NCBI RefSeq assembly: GCF_014851395.1
Contig: NW_024040928.1
Span: 12,735,943-12,799,942 of the forward strand
Source: Micropterus salmoides
Lineage: Eukaryota; Chordata; Actinopteri; Centrarchiformes; Centrarchidae
Length of the DNA stretch: 64,000 nucleotides
Direction of reading: 5' to 3'
Notes under the pieces: generated by a model
Database searches by the model: none
What the model was told of the DNA's origin: nothing
What the model saw: the letters and a program-made list of their open reading frames with translations, nothing else
Program-made: the position numbers and the translations under genes
Shown here: in pieces, positions 25,901 to 40,100 of the stretch
Position numbering within the stretch: position 1 is the first letter of the stretch
Layout: each line of letters begins with the position of its first letter

Positions 25901-28900
25901 ATTATTGGGTTAGCAGGTGGTGACCACAGACCACATCTCAGTTCCTATGCTTCCTGGCCGATGTTTTGGTCACTTTTGAATGCTGCTTCCACTCTAGTGG
26001 TAGCATGAGACAGAGTCTACAACCCACACAAGTGGCTCAGGTAGTGCAGCTCATCCAGGATGGCACATCAATGCGAGCTGTGGCAAGAAGGTTTGCTGTA
26101 TCTGTCAGCGTAGTGTCCAGAGCATGGAGGCGCTACCAGGAGACAGGCCAGTACATCAGGAGACGTGGAGGAGGCCGTAGGAGGGCAACAACCCAGCAGC
26201 AGGACTGCTACCTCCGCCTTTGTGCAAGGAGGAGCAGGAGGAGCACTGCCAGAGCCCTGCAAAATGACCTCCAGCAGGCCACAAATGTGCATGTGTCTGC
26301 TCAAACGGTCAGCAACAGACTCCATGAGGGTGGTATGAGGGCCCAACGTCCACAGGTGGGGGTTGTGCTTACAGCCCAACACCGTGCAGGATGTTTGGCA
26401 TTTGCCAGAGAACACCAAGATTGGCAAATTCGCCACTGGCGCCCTGTGCTCTTCACAGATGAAAGCAGGTTCACTAGAGCACATGTGACAGACGTCACAG
26501 AGTCTGGAGACGCCGTGGAGAACGTTCTGCTGCCTGCAACATCCTCCAGCATGACTGGTTTGGCGGTGGGTCAGTAATGGTGTGGGGTGGCATTTCTTTG
26601 GGGGGGCCGCACAGCCCTCCATGTGCTCGCCAGAGGTAGCCTGACTGCCATTAGGTACCGAGATGAGATCCTCAGACCCCTTGTGAGACCATATGCTGGT
26701 GCGGTTGGCCCTGGGTTCCTCCTAATGCAAGACAATGCTAGACCTCATGTAGCTGGAGTGTGTCAGCAGTTCCTGCAAGAGGAAGGCATTGATGCTATGG
26801 ACTGGCCCGCCCGTTCCCCAGACCTGAATCCAATTGAGCACATCTGGGACATCATGTCTCGCTCCATCCACCAACGCCACATTGCACCACAGACTGTCCA
26901 TGAGTTGGCGGATGCTTTAGTCCAGGTCTGGGAGGAGATCCCTCAGGAGACCATCCGCCACCTCATCAGGAGCATGCCCAGGCGTTGTAGGGAGGTCATA
27001 CAGGCACGTGGAGGCCACACACACTACTGAGCCTCATTTTGACTTGTTTTAAGGACATTACATCAAAGCTGGATCGGCCTGTAGTGTGGTTTTCCACTTT
27101 GATTTTGAGTGTGACTCCAAATCCAGACCTCCATGGGTTGATAAATTTGATTTCCATTGATAATTTTTGTGTGATTTTGTTGTCAGCACATTCAACTATG
27201 TAAAGAAAGGAGTATTTAATGAGATTATTTCATTCATTCAGATCTAGGATGTGTTATTTTAGTGTTCCCTTTATTTATTTAAGCAGTGTACATTATTCAT
27301 GCTTTAAGGGTGGTTCTACACTAAAATATCTCAACAATCATGGATATTTGGACTATTGGATGAATATCCATTACATGGCCACCAGAGGATGAATTGTAAT
27401 AACTTTGCATCTACCGTCATCAACAGGTCAAATTTCTTAATTAGCCAGTCATATAGCCCCATCATCAGAAGTCAAATTGTACAATACTTTAGTTTCTGAC
27501 CCAACACCTGCAAAAGACATTCCCGTCAATCTCAGCTGTACTGTGTTTTTAGTGCAAATTAGAAAATGCTAGCATGCTAACAAGCTAAAATATGATGGTG
27601 ACCATGGCAGACATGCGCATATTAGCATTGTCACTGTAAGCATGTTAGCATGCTGACAGCATTTAGCTCCAAGCACCCCTGTGCCTAAATACACCCTCAC
27701 AGAGCCGCTATCATGACTGTAGAATCTTTGTCTTGTTAAATGTTATCTTTTTATAATACAAGCTTTTCTGGAATAATTACTGAAAAACATACAGCAGTAT
27801 TTGGCTATTTGTAAAGTTAACAATAAAGCAGGCCCTGCGATGGACTGGCGACCTGTCCAGGGTGTACCCTGCCTTTCGCCCAATGTAACCTGGGATTGGC
27901 TCCAGCCCCCTGCGACCGTGTATGCAGGATAAGTGGTTGACGATGGATGGATGGATGGATGGATGACAATAAAGCAGTTTGATTGTAAAATTAACAAAAT
28001 GTAAGATAAACCGACATACTATATAATTCTGTATGAAACACTCAATTAAGGTTAGTCAGTCACTGATACAGGTAGTTACAGTAATTTTAATAGCATCTTG
28101 GTATTTACACCATATTTCGTACATTAATACACATATTTGTGTAAAATCAGAGACAGAGAAACTACTTAGAAAGCAGTTATTGGCAAGGTTGTTAAAATAA
28201 TCTTGACCTTGAATTATCAATTTATCTACTTAAAATTATACTTGATTTTGCTTGGCAATTTATCAGCACAGCAATCTAAATAAGAAAATGTGGATTGAAA
28301 AGCGGTTGAAGATGGATGGATGGATGGATACAAACCCAACCACGAATATGTAAGAAAATAAAAAAATAAAAAGTGTATCAGCAATCACCTGGCAGAGGGG
28401 AGGGGGAGGGCTTGTTGCTGGAGGGACCGAGGAGCTTGACGTGAGAGGAATAAAACCAGCCTCTCTGGCGCTTCTTACCTCGGGCCTGGAGGGGAAAGAG
28501 CCAGTGAGAGTAAATCAATCTCCTGCTGGTTCAGTTCTGAATTCTAAATCGAGAAATTAATCGATGAATCGGTTTCGTTGGGAAGAAAGCTGAACCTCCA
28601 GAATCTCTGCAGCACAAACAACAATCTATACTGAATCATGATGGGTCTTTACTGGGAATTTATATTCACTGCCTTCATAAATCATGCCAATGCTCACCCT
28701 AAAGTCAGCAGAATGACCAAAAGATTGCTGTTCAATGTCTCCAGGCTTAATACAAATTGAGATACGCATATTCATTACTGGGAGCATTGCACAATTTGAC
28801 AGAGCTGTATATGCATTCCAACTATGTTGACTTAAATTTTGACAGTCTTGTCTAAACTGTACGCCGCACAGCTGTCTCATTAACGGTTCACTGAGAGCTT

Positions 28901-31900
28901 AACCAGAGCTATAGCGACAGCCTAAGAACAAAACAGGCAGTGAGGAATGACCTCTCACTGCTGTAGATGTGTGACCTATCAGACAACCCTATTATTACGC
29001 CTGTAACCTCCTGTCCACCTCTCACTAGCGGTTCATTGATCTTACAAGTCAGCAGATACAAAAACATCAACAGTACGAGTTGTTTTTTAGTGCTACAAGA
29101 ACCTTATTTTCTTACACCATGTCATTTCTAAATGCTGTTTGCACATGATATACATGATATATTAAACCTGACCAAGTCTCGTATAACACTACAACACTGT
29201 TAACAATGCATAATACACATTTCATGTTATTAAATATTTCATATGTATATTTTCTTAGTTTCCTTCAAAGAGAGGCAGAAAAGGCAGTGTATGTGAATAT
29301 TCAACTATAGACAGTGGATTTAAAAGAACTACGACAGATTAATCATGCCTATACAGTGCTCCAAGGGGCAGGTGACCTCAGCATTTAGAGCTAAGTGAAA
29401 TTCTGAAGTGAAATCTTGTTACCAACATGCTCAACATTTAACAGCGAGCTAACATTATTCCTGTACTGTTATTTAAAAAAAAAAAAAAACACGCTTAAAA
29501 GGGCCCCTGCAGCTCTAATGACTGACCTGCAGTTCCCCGAGCCACCAGCCAGAGGAGTTCTTGGCCAGGACCACAATCAGTTGCCCTGGAGACAGACGCA
29601 GCTGATGCATTGTAGGGGCATCGGAGGTGGTGACTGCCTGAGCAATCTCTGTTGACCAAACAGAAGTAGCTGATGATGAATTTAGATCAAATGTCACATG
29701 CATTAAAGAGTTAGTCAGCAGACTATGACAGTCTTTGTGTGTGTTTGTGTGTGTGTGCTCTATTTGTGAATCGCTGTGCATATTCTCACCAGGCTTTTTG
29801 GTTGGAACTCCAGGTTTTGTTGTCTAAATGAATAAAGCAGTAGTAAATTAATGAGTTAATAAATAAATAAATAACAAAATACAAAATTATAGGCAAATAC
29901 ATGTAATATGAAAAAAAATGTTAGGCATGCTGTTTAAGATTATTGTAAATATATAGAGTCATCTATACACACACAAATATGGGTAACTATTATTACAAAG
30001 ATTTCAAATTCAAGTTGAAAATAGCAAAAATATTGGTTATTTGGGGGTTCAGTAAGGACACTTTGTTGTGCAGAATGGAAGAGCTAGGGTTCAAACCACT
30101 GACCTTCTTTACTGGACCTCCTGCTCTAACTCTTCAGCCACAGCCAGCCTGACATATAAACACAACTTGACCCACCTCTGGTTCAACAGGTCGGACGTAG
30201 TTGGAAGGGAAAACACCGGTCTGGTCTCCAATGCATCCTCGCCACCACTCTCCTTCTCTCTCTGTCACCAATACAACGTCTCCCTCAACAAACGTCAGGT
30301 CCCCGACCTCTGGGCTCTCATATGTGTACAAGGCCACGTACTCTGGTTAGGAAAAATACAAAATTGTGAGTCAGAGCCCTGTCCTGTTTTCACTTCTTTT
30401 TAAGAATAAATATTGAGATAAACCGCAGATTAACACTTACCTTCTAGCTGAACAGAGTCTGAAGTGTCAGATGCATCCACACTAGAATAGGAACAACACT
30501 TAGTCAATTTAGTCTTATGATCAACTGAAATGTAACATCAGAGAGGTGTGTGTCTCTGTATGTGTGTGTATGTCTTCATACTCTGTATTGCCACCCGTCT
30601 CCAAGGTGACATAACTTTTGGGGAACCATCCCTGTGTCCCATTGAGCTGTCCCAACCACCAGTCTTCCCTCTGCTGCAGCACGCTGATGATGTCACCCTG
30701 TGAGAAGCTCAACAGCGCAGTGATGATGTCACCCGCACCGGAGGAGAGGTTGAGGTGAGTTTCTGAGGTGGCTGACCACGAGGAGACCGCTCGAGCATGC
30801 AGAGGAGCCGAGGGCTGAGGAGTGAGATTAGAAGAGCAGGGACGTTTCACATTAGGCAAAGTTCTTTTACATTTAGCCTCTAGGCTACTTGTCTAGATAT
30901 AACTTAGAATATGGCTGTTCACCTGAATCTTTCTGACCATGAGAAGTGACCAACAAATGCCAGACCTACTAACACTGATGTTATCTATTGGGAGATGGAG
31001 ATCTGTAAATGTCTGGGTGACCCACAGAGAGGCAGAGAGAGGAGAGGAACTCCCAGCAGAGAAAAACTATAAATATACAGCCATGCTGCTGTTCAAGATG
31101 TGTGTGTGTGTCAGCAGCAGTGCGAGTACCCAAGCCAGACCTAGTTCTTTGCCCGCCAAAGCCAGTTTTTAGCTCAGATATACTATGAAGGCATACATCA
31201 CTGCTTCACTTTTTGGCTTTCAGCTTTCAGTCAGAGACCTGCAAAGCATGAACAGGTAGCTCTATTTTGCTCATCACCAACCCCTGTGGGAAATATCTGG
31301 CTATTTAGCTGCTAAATGCTCTACTATGTTTGGCAACGGTTTGCCAACTTTGTCTGTTTGGTGCTGGTCAGGTAGGATAAAGTCAATATGTCACATCCTT
31401 TTTGCTGAAAATAGTTGCCTGCTGCAGCTAGAAATTATGTTGATGAGAGTGCTGAGAGGGTACCAAAACTAAAGTTATGGACTGAAAACCAAAACAATGA
31501 GCTGAAAGAAGCTTCAAAGCTTAGAAAAGCTGATCCTTTTTCGACAGTAGATATCAAATGACAGAAGAGCTATATGTAAACTAATGGCTCCAAAACATTT
31601 TGGAAAAGAGATTATGAGAACTTTTTGTCCTTGTGATGCCTGAAAAGAGAGTAAACACAGAAACCATAAAAACAGACAACTCCCATGTTGCTCCTGAATA
31701 AAACATGGCTACTCATCCAGAAAGTGAATGCTAATCTCTGAACTGACACAGCAACACAACAGGGTTTGAATTTGCATCCGGAGTAGGTCACTAAACTTTA
31801 TCTGCCTATTAGGAGTGACTTTTCAGACCCAATTCACTGAATGCCTGGAGTTAAGAGTAAACCTGAGCTTTCCTCCTTACCTGTGAAGCATCTGATTGAG

Positions 31901-34157
31901 CAGGAACAGTGCTGTCGCTCGTCACCTCACCATCTGGGACTCTGGGTAAAACAGGAGGGACAAACCATTAGGGAAGGAGAAATACAAGAATAAAAAAACA
32001 GTACTGTGGCATAAATTACAATGCCCAAGGTGACTGTTACAGCCTAGCAGACAACACAAAAAAGCACAAATATGTACTATTTTTAGCGTAGGGAAATATC
32101 ACAGAGAAAATGTCTTTGAGACTGTCCTGTACTTCTTCATCCTGTATTTTACCCTGTGCTAGGTGGTGGTGGCGGACAGGACGTTTTTCCGGCTGAAGAA
32201 GGGGCAGTGTCAGTAGCAGACGGGTTAGGACATTTCTCAGCGTAACTCTGGGGAAACCAGCCCCTGTTTCCACGGTAACTCCCGCACAACCAGCCAGGCT
32301 CACCAACGGTCTGTTCATCCACCTGCATCATGGAAAACAGTCTAATCAACCACAATCACACATAACAAGATGATGACAGCGATAAACATGTTGGTTCCCA
32401 ACTGCAGAGATCTTTTGGACCAATCAGGAACAAATGCACAACTATCACGCACAAGCAGTGTGTTTAGATATCCATCACACAAACAAGGCATGGTAGTGGA
32501 ATGTGAATAGGCCTATGTACACGCATTACGATCACTGCACATTGACATATTGCAGTTAAAATACAAACTGCTTGCTTTAATGTCATTTTTACTTCTGACA
32601 GCTCTTTATTTTCACATGACACTGTCTATTTCTGTCCTGCAGCTTTTGCACTGCACACTTCCTATACGTTAAATTTAATTGATATTTTCTTAAAAACCAA
32701 ATGAGTTAAATAAAAAGAAAGATTTTTTGAGGAATATGAAATTAGTATACAGTATATTGTAAGGGTAAATGTGTGTGTTTACAATATGAATGTGTGTCTC
32801 GTACCTCTATAAGGCAGTCTGCGTCTATACCCAGCTCATCTGTGTTTCGGGCAACAAACGAGTACAGAGCTCTATACGTGGTCAGCTTGGAGGATCGCTG
32901 AGCCTCCAACACCAGCTGCTGCCCTCCCCTTTCCTGCTCTTCTTTCATCCGCCTCCACTCTTCCTCCTCTTTCCGTTTCCTTTCTTCTTCCTCCTCTTCT
33001 CTCTTCCTCTTCCCCTCCTCCTCCTGCTCTCTCCTTCTTCTCTCCTCTTCCTGTGCTTTCTCCTGGGCTGCTCGGAGGCGAGCCTGTGCCTCCCTATCCT
33101 CCTCCTCCCTCTGTCTGGCCTTCTGCTCCTCCAGGAGCCTCCTTTGACGCGCCTCCTCTTCCTCCTTCTCCCTCTTCTCCTGCTCTCTTCTCTCTTCCTC
33201 TAATTTTGCATGTCTGTGGGAAGTAAATGCAACTTTTTAAAGCCCCTTTAACCCAGAGAACATGTGTTTAGTTAGACAGGTCTTGAGAAACAAAAGCAGA
33301 TTCAAGTTATGTATCATGAATAATTAGCCTCCAGCACAGACAAATATAAGTCATGCATTCCCTCACACTCACCTGGCTGCCTCCTCTTCCTCCCTCCTCT
33401 TTCTTTCTATCTCCTCCTCCCTGCGTCTCTGCAGCTCCCTCACTTTCTCCTCTTTGACTCTGTACAGGTCGTCCAAGACAGCCTGCTGCCTCACCTGCTT
33501 CTCCCTCAGCTCCTGATGCAGTCACGGAACAGGCAATCCATTAGAGAGATACAGAAGACGCAAACATCAACCAGTTTAACAATGCAGAAACACATATGAT
33601 CAGCCACAAAGCACAATACAAATGTATACAATTCTGCTCCAACCACAAAGCAGCTGATACAAAGCAGCTACAGTAGTTGTGTGTGGTGGTTTAAAAAGTG
33701 TTTGATGCAATAGTACAAATACTATCATTGCAAACATGCAAAACTGATGACTGAGCCAGCCCACAAACTGGCAGCCATTCACAGAAACATGCAAATACAG
33801 TATGTGTATAAGCTGTATATGTATAACAGTTTGACTTTTTTCTCTGTCTAAAACACAAATTGTGCAAGTTAAGCATTCTGTGTGTGTTTTACCATCCGGG
33901 TGCATCCTGTTTACACAAAAAACACACACTAGAACTAATCCCATGCAGTGAAACAACAAAAAAATGGAAGACATGGTAACAAAAGCAGAGCTCCATTTAA
34001 TAATGTGTCAAAACACAAAAAAGCAAGGATGAGCGAAGAGATCGCATTATCAAGGAAAGAAAAGGAAAGGAGATTGCAGATTGTGGCTTAACGGAAAACA
34101 AGAGGTGGGATGGCAAAAAAAAGGAGGGGTGGTGAAAAAGATTACACAGTGGGAGGT

Positions 34158-34189
<32 letters not shown>

Positions 34190-37100
34190 AAAGATAACCT
34201 TGATGAGAAGGAAGAGCTGGCTGAGGCAGGCCAGCAGAGACAGAAGGCCCCGCAGGACACAGTCATCCATATCCCCAAGCTAAGAAAGAAATAAACAGGG
34301 TGATGACGGGAGGAGGAAAGAGGATGGGACAGAGAGAAGGTAAAAAAAAATATTGTGTGATCAGGACAAAAGGAGAAAAAGGATGAGTGAAAGGAAAGCA
34401 GAAAGAAAAGAAGATTCAGAGAAGCAAATGGAAAACCAGAGACAAGAAGAAAGTGAATTAGTAAGAAAAATGTCCAGGTATCGGAAAGCAGAGAAAAAAG
34501 GGAGGAAAAGAGAAAAAGAAAGGTGTTAAAAGCTTCAAAAGCTTTACAAAGCAGTTAAGAACAAATGAACTGACCAAAAGAGAAAGAGCAGGCCCTTTGA
34601 TGCTGCAATTACTAGTATTGGACTGACGATATATTGTGAGAGGGCATGACATCATTCATCACTGGTATTGAATTATCAGGCTGAACCAGCTTCTGGTGCG
34701 TAATATTGGTGTAATCTATCTTATAGTGATGTTGCTTTATTGTGCTGTAATGTCATATTTTTCTGAAAATACCCAACTTCTATCCTGCAATGTAACTCAT
34801 GCTAACTCAAAAAAAGTTTAAGGGCTCAAGAGCCAATTAAATTTCTTTTTTCTTCAAGGTTTAGTTCAACATTTTGGAAAATGCACTTATTTGCTTTCTT
34901 GCAGAGAGTTTCTGTGGGTTACGTATGAAGCTAGTCTGGCTCTCTCCAAAGTAAAAAAAAAAAAAAACACTCCAGCAGCATCTAAAGTTCACTAATGAAG
35001 TCATATCTTGTTTAATCAGTACACAAACACAAACTGGAAAATGACACTTTGCTGTACAGGGAGTTACATGCAACCCTTTCTTCCAGTCTTTATGTTATAC
35101 TAAACTCATCACCTACCTTTTAGCTCCTTAACAAGTTGTAACTTATTTGCTGATCTAATTTGACTGTATGCTATACAGTTGTACAGGTTGTATATGTATT
35201 GCAGGCAACCATGGGTTTCCATTCATTTCTACAGGGCATGAAAATCCATTAGTAGTAGTGGTATATTTTCCGTGTATAAGTCTAGTTTGCATCTATTATT
35301 GTTGGTGTTACACAAATCGTAGTGTGGCAATGCAGTTTAAACACAAAATGTAATACATCATTCATGTTCAATGTGATGGATTACACAACTCAACCAATTT
35401 TTAATTTTTAGTCGAAAACCAATCGATGTCTAGAATGGCAGGCAAAATATATTAAAATGTCTAAAACACAGTAGCAGTGGTTAGTTTTGATGTAAACATA
35501 AAGCTGCTTTAAACAGGGCTACGTTTAGGGACATGTTTGCTTGACTGACAGGTGTCTTAGCATATCACAATATTCTAAATCTTAATTTTCTGTCTCCAAC
35601 AAGTGACCAAATGAGCCTAAACTTCTTCAAAGCAACAAAGTGTTCCCTAAAAATCGATGGGTGACATGTTTTTCTACAATCTGTGGTCTGAACAACTCTG
35701 TAGTGGCCTGACCTGGCTTGTCCTTGGCTAATTTGGGTTGAATTGAATTCAAATAGTCTGAACTCCTCTGAGACAGGCTTACCACTCTCCATATCCTGAA
35801 TCTGGTCTGTGCTGAACACTGACCTTAAGCTCCTTGTTGTACTTCTCCATCTGGGCCAGTTTGTCTGTGGTCTCCCTCTCCAGAGTGTCAAGCTGGTCCT
35901 TCAGCCTGCGGCAATTCACACCTTTCTCTGTCACGCTCTCGCTCAGAGAGGTCAAAGCCACCGCTACAAGGCAAATGTCAAAGGTCAGGGATGAGCGAGA
36001 GAATTCAGGGACCGATATTTTGTCTGTGTGTTGTTTAAGCGGATGTTTGTCACCCACAGGGGAGTTTGTTGAGGCTTATGATTCGCATCTTCTCAGTCAG
36101 CCTCTGCTGTTCTGGGACCAGCTGTGAGAGCTTCCTCTGCCAGTCCTATGCCAAACAGAGAGACACAGGCATATGAACGGGAAGTGAAAAAAACATTTAA
36201 ATGCCAAAAATCTGACAGGGAAGACAAAACACATGTCTTTAACCTCAAACTGAAGCTGCAAGGTGTTGATCTCTGTGATGCGCGAGTCCCTCTTCTGATT
36301 GACAAGGTCCACCTCTGCCTTCAGAATCCGCCTCTTGCTCTGAGCATCACGGAGACAGTCTGAGATCTGCTTGTGCTTGTTGCCCTGGGAGACCGGGCAA
36401 TTTTATTAGCGTGGGCCCCTTGCTTTCATTGGCATTGCGAGACTGTATCTGTGAACATTTGTGGATGTTAGTGCGGTCTCACCACAGCCTCCAGCTCCAA
36501 CTCTAGACTCTTCTTTTTGGCCCGAAGTCGGGAGATCTCTTCCTGCTCCCCCTCTCTCCTCCGGCCCAGCTCATCCTTCTTCCCACGCTCCCACTCCTCC
36601 CTCCGCTGGCGCTCTATCTCCTGCTTCGCTGCCTGAAGTACGAAGGAAAGTGGTCACTGGACAGGGCAATCTCGATGTTCAGCCTCTCACTGGTGAGTCT
36701 ACTTCTCCCACTCACCTCCTTCCTCTCCAGCTCCCTCATCCTCTCCTCCTCCCTCTGTCTCTCCATCTCCCTCTGCCTCTCCAACCGCCTCTCCTCCTCC
36801 AGCCTCCTCCGGTTTTCCTGCTCCCTGGCCTCCTTCTCCCTCCTTTCTCTCTCCTCTCTCTCCTCCCTCTCTCTCCTCTCCCTCTCCTTTCTCTGTGCTT
36901 CCTCTAGGGCCAGTCGTCGTTTTTCCAGCTCGGCGCTGCCTCGTGCAAAGTTCTCCTTCAGCTTGTCCTCAAAGGACACTACAAAGAGGAGGAAGAGAGA
37001 GGTATGACACAGACGAAGACCTAAAAGTGACATTATAACACAACAACCAGAGTCTAGGATATGTCATACCACTGCTCTTGGTCTTTTGTGCAGGTTCTAC

Positions 37101-40100
37101 CTCTGTTGTGTCTAATAAACAGGGAGTTATGTAGGGCCCTGTTCCATTAACAAGCTCACTGGACTTTATTCCTCCTCTGAAATGAGATAAAAAAAAGAAT
37201 GTCTGTGGTTGTAATAATGGATGTATTAATAAATTCAGTGAACGTGCTAATCTGCGTGGATGTGTTACCTGAGAGAGGGAGGTACCAGGTCTTGAGGCAG
37301 TGTGAGGGGTAGAGGCCGGCCAGTTTTAGCCATGTCCACCAAGTGCATTGCCAGAATGAACTCATCACCTTGTAGCCGACCATCCTTATCCACATCTGCC
37401 AAGGTCCTATGTACGCACAACACAGTAAGTCACATCGTAAACAAGTAAAGATCAAATCTTTAGTTTTTGTGGTGATAATATCATCATTTTAAAAACAGCA
37501 TACCTAAAACTTCAATTAATAGCCCAAGCTTTCATTTGCTTCAATGAAACTCTGCCTGTATGGGCCTTTAATTCCTTTCGCACAAAAGTCTTGCTCAGCA
37601 AAGATGGGAAATTCTGTCTACTACTATCAAATTGTTTATTTCAACCAGTATGAATATTACTGGTTAGACTTTTTTTGTCTCGATTATTTACCATACCAGT
37701 ATGTCTTGCGGAAGTCTGAATTGCGGAGGATCTAACTGATCTTACGATGTGGTGGATGTCCACATTGACAAACGTTTAAACATTTATATTTATATGTGCG
37801 ATTTTATCAACTTAGAATTAGCTCAAGCTGGCCACCCAGTGGGCTTTGAGAGGTTTTATATATCCAGAAAACTTCTATAACAACCAGACCAGGCTTCTAA
37901 TTGAGACCTGCGTTTATTTGTCAAAATGTGTAGCCACACCAGGGACAGGCGTCTAATTGAGATTAAGCTTTAAATTCAAATTTGGAGAGAGGGGAACAAG
38001 ATGTAAAAAGTATCACCTCATGAGGTTGTTATGGGAAACAGTTTACCATATCCAGCAGATACAGACTAAAGTTAATTTGCAGTCATGTTTCTGACTACCT
38101 GGCTCCAATATTTACTCTCCTTTTAGCTCTGTTTTGGTCTCCACCAAATCCTGAAGGAAATCTCTCTCTCTTGCTGCTAAATGCTCCACTAGCAATGTTC
38201 ACTAGCTAGTTGCTAACTTCGCCTGTTTGCTGTTTAGTGCTAGGCAACGCTAAACCACAACAATTGGCTAAAAGAGTTAGCTAGCTAGATTGCTGTTTAT
38301 AGTACACACTGAAATGAGGTGTGACAAAGTGAGAAGTGCCATTTTGGATAATTTTCCACGTTTGTTGTATTTCATCATTCCAACAACATCATTTTAATTA
38401 CCTATCTCTGTCATGGAACAATGTGTGGAACATTACAGATTTCAGCATTAACACCAGAGAAAACCACAATATTCATCAGCCTAGTTTTGATGTTCACTCT
38501 TGTTTTCCATTTTTTATAGCTATTGTTATTTATTTACAGTGGTGTAAACTGGAGAGCAAAGTTCATCACTGGTAAGCCATGTTAAATGACAAGCCAATTG
38601 GCATCAAATCATATTAATAAATTATAAATCATGTAAATAATTTCCACATGGTGTGTAGAAGCAAAAATAGCTTTGTATTTAAGATTTAATGGCATTATGC
38701 ATCTGTCTGTCTAGTGATCAACAGACACTTTTATGAACTTAAAAAGGCATGCCGTCGGAGATGTGGCTGCCTGCTGGATCATACATACATAGGTAAGCAC
38801 ACATGCACACACCTTTTACTCACCAGATGGTAGCTAGCTGAGTCTGGGTCAGGTTGGACGCCATCAGAGCATTTCTAACCTGAGGTCCTACAAGGTTAAA
38901 ATTACATCAGAAATAACAGCGAGTGAATTCTCACGCCAACTGTGGACGCGTTTGTGTACGTGTGACTACCTGTTCTGTCAAGCAGGGTTAAGGGCAATCA
39001 CAAGAGTACGTGAGTGCATGCGTGTGAAGTGAAACTGACTCAGAGTGTGCTCTGTCAAACTTTGAGAACACCACTCATGGGCCGCCACGCAGCCCTGAGA
39101 ACCTAATGTTTATTCAGGTTGTAGTGTGTGTGTATGTGTGTGTGACCTACCTGACAAGTAGCCACTCATGAGCTTGTCTAGCGTATTGAACTGCTGACGG
39201 TACTTGAGTCTTGAGGCCTGTGGAACAGCCCAATCACTTGCACCCGTCTTCGGAGAGTTACTGGTCAACGACGTGGTCGAGGAAGAATTTGAGCTACGAA
39301 CAGATAGAAAGAGAGGCATGTTGATATGCCAAGATATCACCTAAAGGGAAATTACACAATAATATTATGTGGTCAGTGTTCCCTTACTCCCCTGTATTCA
39401 AGCCTTGACTTAAAACCAGTAATTGCGTCGAGACTCCCCCGTGTTATTTCTCGGCTCTTAATTAGCTGTAGAGGAAACTGGTGCAAACGACCACGTAGAC
39501 AATGACTCTCTGAAACAAGACAGCACTGTCCCCTCAGGCAATGCTAATCAGCTATTCTGTTTTTATTATAAACAATGCGTCTGCAAGAATAGCAAAAGCA
39601 TAGACAGGGTCGGAGATGCTCATTTGAGAAGAATGCATTTCTCTTCAGTCATTTTAGCTGGGTCGAAACTTGCACTAGCTCTAAAAGAAGCATAAGAGGA
39701 GATGCAATGTGAAATCCTCCCTTTTCTCTGTGAGTGTGTAGATTAGTGACACCAAGTAGGCCTGTAAAATTCACTGATATTAAAACTTGTTATGGGTCTG
39801 GCAACAAAAACAGTACAAGAACAAGGTGTCTAGCATGACAGAACTGGATGTCACAATTATGACTGTTGAAGTGATGTGGATGGCTGCTCAACCTGTACTG
39901 GTATTTGACTTCCATACACTCCTCCTGCCATTATTATTGCTTGCCTTACCACCTACACCTGAGGTCAGGACATTTTGTCTGAAGCACTGAGCCACACAAA
40001 ACAATACATTCAAAATGAAATCAGACTCTACTCCTATCCTTTTCCCAAACCACACAAAACACCACGAGAAGGATCAAGGATATTAGATACTGCTATTGTC

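Noticed and set aside
26068..26622. 184-codon - strand ORF
   Set aside because: It is antisense to the Tc1 transposase and has no transposase features.
32790..33203. Leu/Pro-rich 137-codon + ORF
   Set aside because: It is the complement of the Glu/Arg-rich itsn2 coiled-coil exon.
33307..33525. 72-codon - strand ORF rich in Gly and Glu
   Set aside because: It is a wrong frame of itsn2 exon 17. The correct frame begins ELREKQVRQQAVLDD and keeps phase on both sides.
36461..37007. Leu/Ser-rich + ORFs of 148 and 110 codons
   Set aside because: Antisense shadows of itsn2 coiled-coil exons 11 and 12.
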